Assembly: GCA_030611905.1 (NCBI GenBank)
Contig: JAUWOX010000064.1
Coordinates: 1-6,212 of the forward strand
From: a bacterium
GTDB lineage: Bacteria; Patescibacteriota; JABMPQ01; JAQVVF01
Length of the DNA stretch: 6,212 bases
Reading direction: 5' to 3'
Shown: positions 4,835-6,212 of the stretch, piece by piece
Layout of the letters: every line of letters starts with the position of its first letter
Numbering within the stretch: position 1 is the first letter of the stretch
Notes under the pieces: generated by a model
Told to the model about the DNA's origin: nothing
What the model saw: only the letters and a program-made list of their open reading frames with translations
Databases searched by the model: none
Made by a program: the position numbers and the translations under genes

Positions 4835-6089
4835 TTAGTTTAGATTGGGTGGATATTTTAGGTACCGCGGGAGTGGTAAGGGCTAATTTCATAAAATAAT
4901 CGTTAAATTCTTTTTTGTTTTTAAATTTATTTGATATGTTGATTGATTTAAAAATAATATTTGCGGTATAGAATTGTAATTCTTGATGTGCCTTGTGATC
5001 GATTTTTGAATTTCCACCATGAGATATACTTCCTCTTTTACTGTAAAGTTGTTTTAATGTTTTCTGAACTTCAATTCTTTTATTGCAATAATCTGCTAAT
5101 AAGAATGCACCTTTTTCTGAAATATTTGCGGTGTATGTTTTAAAGTTATAATAATCACCTTTTGGGCCAAGAATGCTTTCAAGTGCAATAATATACATAA
5201 CAAATCTATCAGCAATGCGAATAGTATTCACGGCCTTTCCATACCAATGGATTGCTGTTAGCAATAACTTTTCATATTCGTTTTTTTCCTCTTTTTTATT
5301 TAAAATAGAAATTATTTTAGAAAAACCTAGTTTTTTAAAGTCGTTTAAGTAACGATTGTCAATTATACATGTGGATGGCAAGCCTGCCCCAACTGTGGAT
5401 AATGATTCAGTGTAGGTTTTTTCACTTTTGATCATAAGGATATGTCGATTGTATATTGCTAATTCTCCCTTTAATCCAATTTGAGAAGACTCTCTTCCTT
5501 GTATATTTGTAAAGTATAGTTTTAATATATTTAAGGCTTCCTCTATAGATTCTAATGCTTGATTTTTTGCTTTGTGAATGGTCCCCTTCGTGGTAATTTT
5601 AGCAAAAATAGTTTTTTTGTTATAATTTTTGAAGAAATGACATGTGCGGAAATTACTACATTCACTTTTTAATTGATTAATTTGAATAAATTTTACTGAA
5701 CCCATTTTCAATTTCTTTTCTTTCAAATCTATTTCTAAACTATCAATGGGGATTATAAAACTTATTTTATTGTTTTCGCAATCATTTTTTTCTTTATCTA
5801 TAAATTTTATTAGATTTTTAGTTACTTGATTGTTATTTTCTGCATTTAAAATCAGTTTTTTAAAAAAATTATTTATTAGATTTTCAATGTCTTTGTATTC
5901 ATAATAATCAGTGTATTTTTCTTTTAAATTACCTATTAATTTAATAAAATATCCGCAGGCTATTCCGGATATTTTATTATTTCCTATTACTCTAATAGGT
6001 TCTCGAAGTTCTTTTATGTCTATGTCTTTGTTTTTCTTACAGCTTTCTATAATTTTAGATATGGATTTTTGAAGATTATTTTGTATCAT
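4821..6089 (-). CDS. HEPN domain protein, Apea-like, probable defence RNase
   Basis: A 422-residue soluble protein rich in Lys, Ile and Asn. The C-terminal part (about 275-385) fits the Apea-like HEPN pattern: LLLTAIHWYGKAVN (275-288), an amphipathic helix with IIALESILG (300-308), a helix with KGAFLLADYCNKR (326-338), and LYSKRGSISHGG (348-359). The last holds the HEPN R-x4-H signature at R352 and H357. Many HEPN proteins are metal-independent RNases in toxin-antitoxin, abortive-infection or CRISPR systems, so a defence role is a family-based inference. The first 270 residues are a helical and then beta-rich region I do not recognise, perhaps a sensor. The ATG follows an in-frame TGA at 6098-6096, so it is the first available start. 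It has no Shine-Dalgarno and overlaps the upstream gene's stop by 14 bases, suggesting translational coupling. No antitoxin gene adjoins it. Confidence 0.82.
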   Translation of the reverse strand: MIQNNLQKSISKIIESCKKNKDIDIKELREPIRVIGNNKISGIACGYFIKLIGNLKEKYTDYYEYKDIENLINNFFKKLILNAENNNQVTKNLIKFIDKEKNDCENNKISFIIPIDSLEIDLKEKKLKMGSVKFIQINQLKSECSNFRTCHFFKNYNKKTIFAKITTKGTIHKAKNQALESIEEALNILKLYFTNIQGRESSQIGLKGELAIYNRHILMIKSEKTYTESLSTVGAGLPSTCIIDNRYLNDFKKLGFSKIISILNKKEEKNEYEKLLLTAIHWYGKAVNTIRIADRFVMYIIALESILGPKGDYYNFKTYTANISEKGAFLLADYCNKRIEVQKTLKQLYSKRGSISHGGNSKIDHKAHQELQFYTANIIFKSINISNKFKNKKEFNDYFMKLALTTPAVPKISTQSKLKTFS

Positions 6090-6123
6090 AGATTTTCAAA
6101 TATTCTTTTTCCACAAGATGTTT
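4835..6123 (-). mobile_element. putative single-gene insertion carrying the HEPN gene
   Basis: The 33-bp repeats R1 (4802-4834) and R2 (6091-6123) are 1,289 bp apart and enclose essentially only the HEPN gene. The arrangement resembles integration at a gene 3' end, where the incoming copy restores the target's C-terminus and the original end is pushed to the far side. No recombinase, transposase or terminal inverted repeat is visible inside, so any enzyme would act from elsewhere. Homologous recombination between gene ends, or partial tandem duplication followed by deletion, are alternatives. Confidence 0.45.
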
Positions 6124-6212
6124 CTTCTTGATGGAATAGAGGAAATAAAATTCTTTTATGATAATTAAAACTAAATAGAAATATAATCCGATTATTGAAA
6201 AAATGGGATTAT
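6076..6212 (-). CDS. C-terminal end of a membrane protein (partial, runs off the window)
   Basis: A leftward frame is open from the window edge to TAA at 6078-6076 and encodes 44 visible residues. A long hydrophobic stretch (from IFSIIGLYFYLV through LYSI) reads as a membrane helix, followed by the basic cytosolic tail KKKHLVEKEYLKIYDTK. The family cannot be named from this much. Conservation of KHLVEKEYLKI against the stranded copy at 4834-4802, with only synonymous changes, shows the frame is real and the tail is under selection. Its final codons lie beyond the repeat and come from the putative insert (DTK in place of the older ending FK). Its stop overlaps the HEPN start, so the two are probably co-transcribed. 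Confidence 0.65.
   Translation of the reverse strand, partial: NPIFSIIGLYFYLVLIIIKEFYFLYSIKKKHLVEKEYLKIYDTK
6091..6123 (-). repeat. 33-bp direct repeat R2, partner of R1 at 4802-4834
   Basis: This copy is in frame with the membrane-protein gene and encodes KHLVEKEYLKI. It matches R1 at 28 of 33 bases in the same orientation. Similarity stops at the AAA codon upstream and after the Ile codon downstream. The HEPN ATG begins one base beyond it. Confidence 0.75.

Noticed and set aside
943..5143. Short open frames on the opposite strand inside the GT2 gene, the phosphatase gene and the HEPN gene (for example 943-1128, 2996-3244, 3657-3914, 4961-5143).
   Set aside because: They lie wholly within well-supported genes, lack ribosome binding sites and show no recognisable protein features.

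Overview
The window is AT-rich bacterial DNA with short, densely packed genes. It reads cleanly with the standard bacterial code (TAA, TAG and TGA all act as stops). Only the gene at 92-520 has a canonical Shine-Dalgarno sequence. The lean style, Lys/Ile/Asn-rich proteins and SD-poor starts would suit a Candidate Phyla Radiation (Patescibacteria) genome or another small AT-rich bacterium. No marker gene is present, so this placement is an impression.

Layout. (1) Bases 1-66 may be the 3' end of a rightward gene. It meets a leftward gene of unknown function (92-520) at a shared hairpin terminator. The leftward gene has a near-consensus sigma-70 promoter and a strong SD. (2) The divergent spacer 521-837 holds that promoter, several dyads and the probable promoter of the next operon. 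(3) Bases 838-4497 are a tight three-gene rightward operon: a membrane-anchored polyprenyl-phosphate-type GT2 glycosyltransferase, a GT4 glycosyltransferase, and an alkaline-phosphatase-superfamily phosphodiesterase/phosphatase. Together they suggest making or modifying a cell-surface glycan or glycolipid. Two copies of one 29-bp palindrome bracket the operon, and the distal copy encodes the last residues and stop of the third gene. (4) Bases 4513-4810 are a G+C-rich island (about 53% by my count) between a strong leftward promoter and a leftward terminator. This is a candidate structured small RNA of about 260 nt, unlike any family I recognise. (5) Bases 4821-6089 encode, leftward, a 422-residue protein with a C-terminal Apea-like HEPN domain. 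Upstream of it, running off the window, is the 3' end of a leftward membrane-protein gene (6076-6212).

The most interesting point is how the HEPN gene sits in its locus. The last codons of the membrane-protein gene (KHLVEKEYLKI) occur again just past the HEPN stop. The two copies share 28 of 33 bases, and all five differences are synonymous. The simplest reading is that a 1,289-bp, essentially single-gene unit inserted at the 3' end of the membrane-protein gene, restored its C-terminus, and left the original gene end stranded next to the small-RNA promoter. The HEPN start overlaps the restored gene end by 14 bases, so it is probably expressed from the host gene's transcript.
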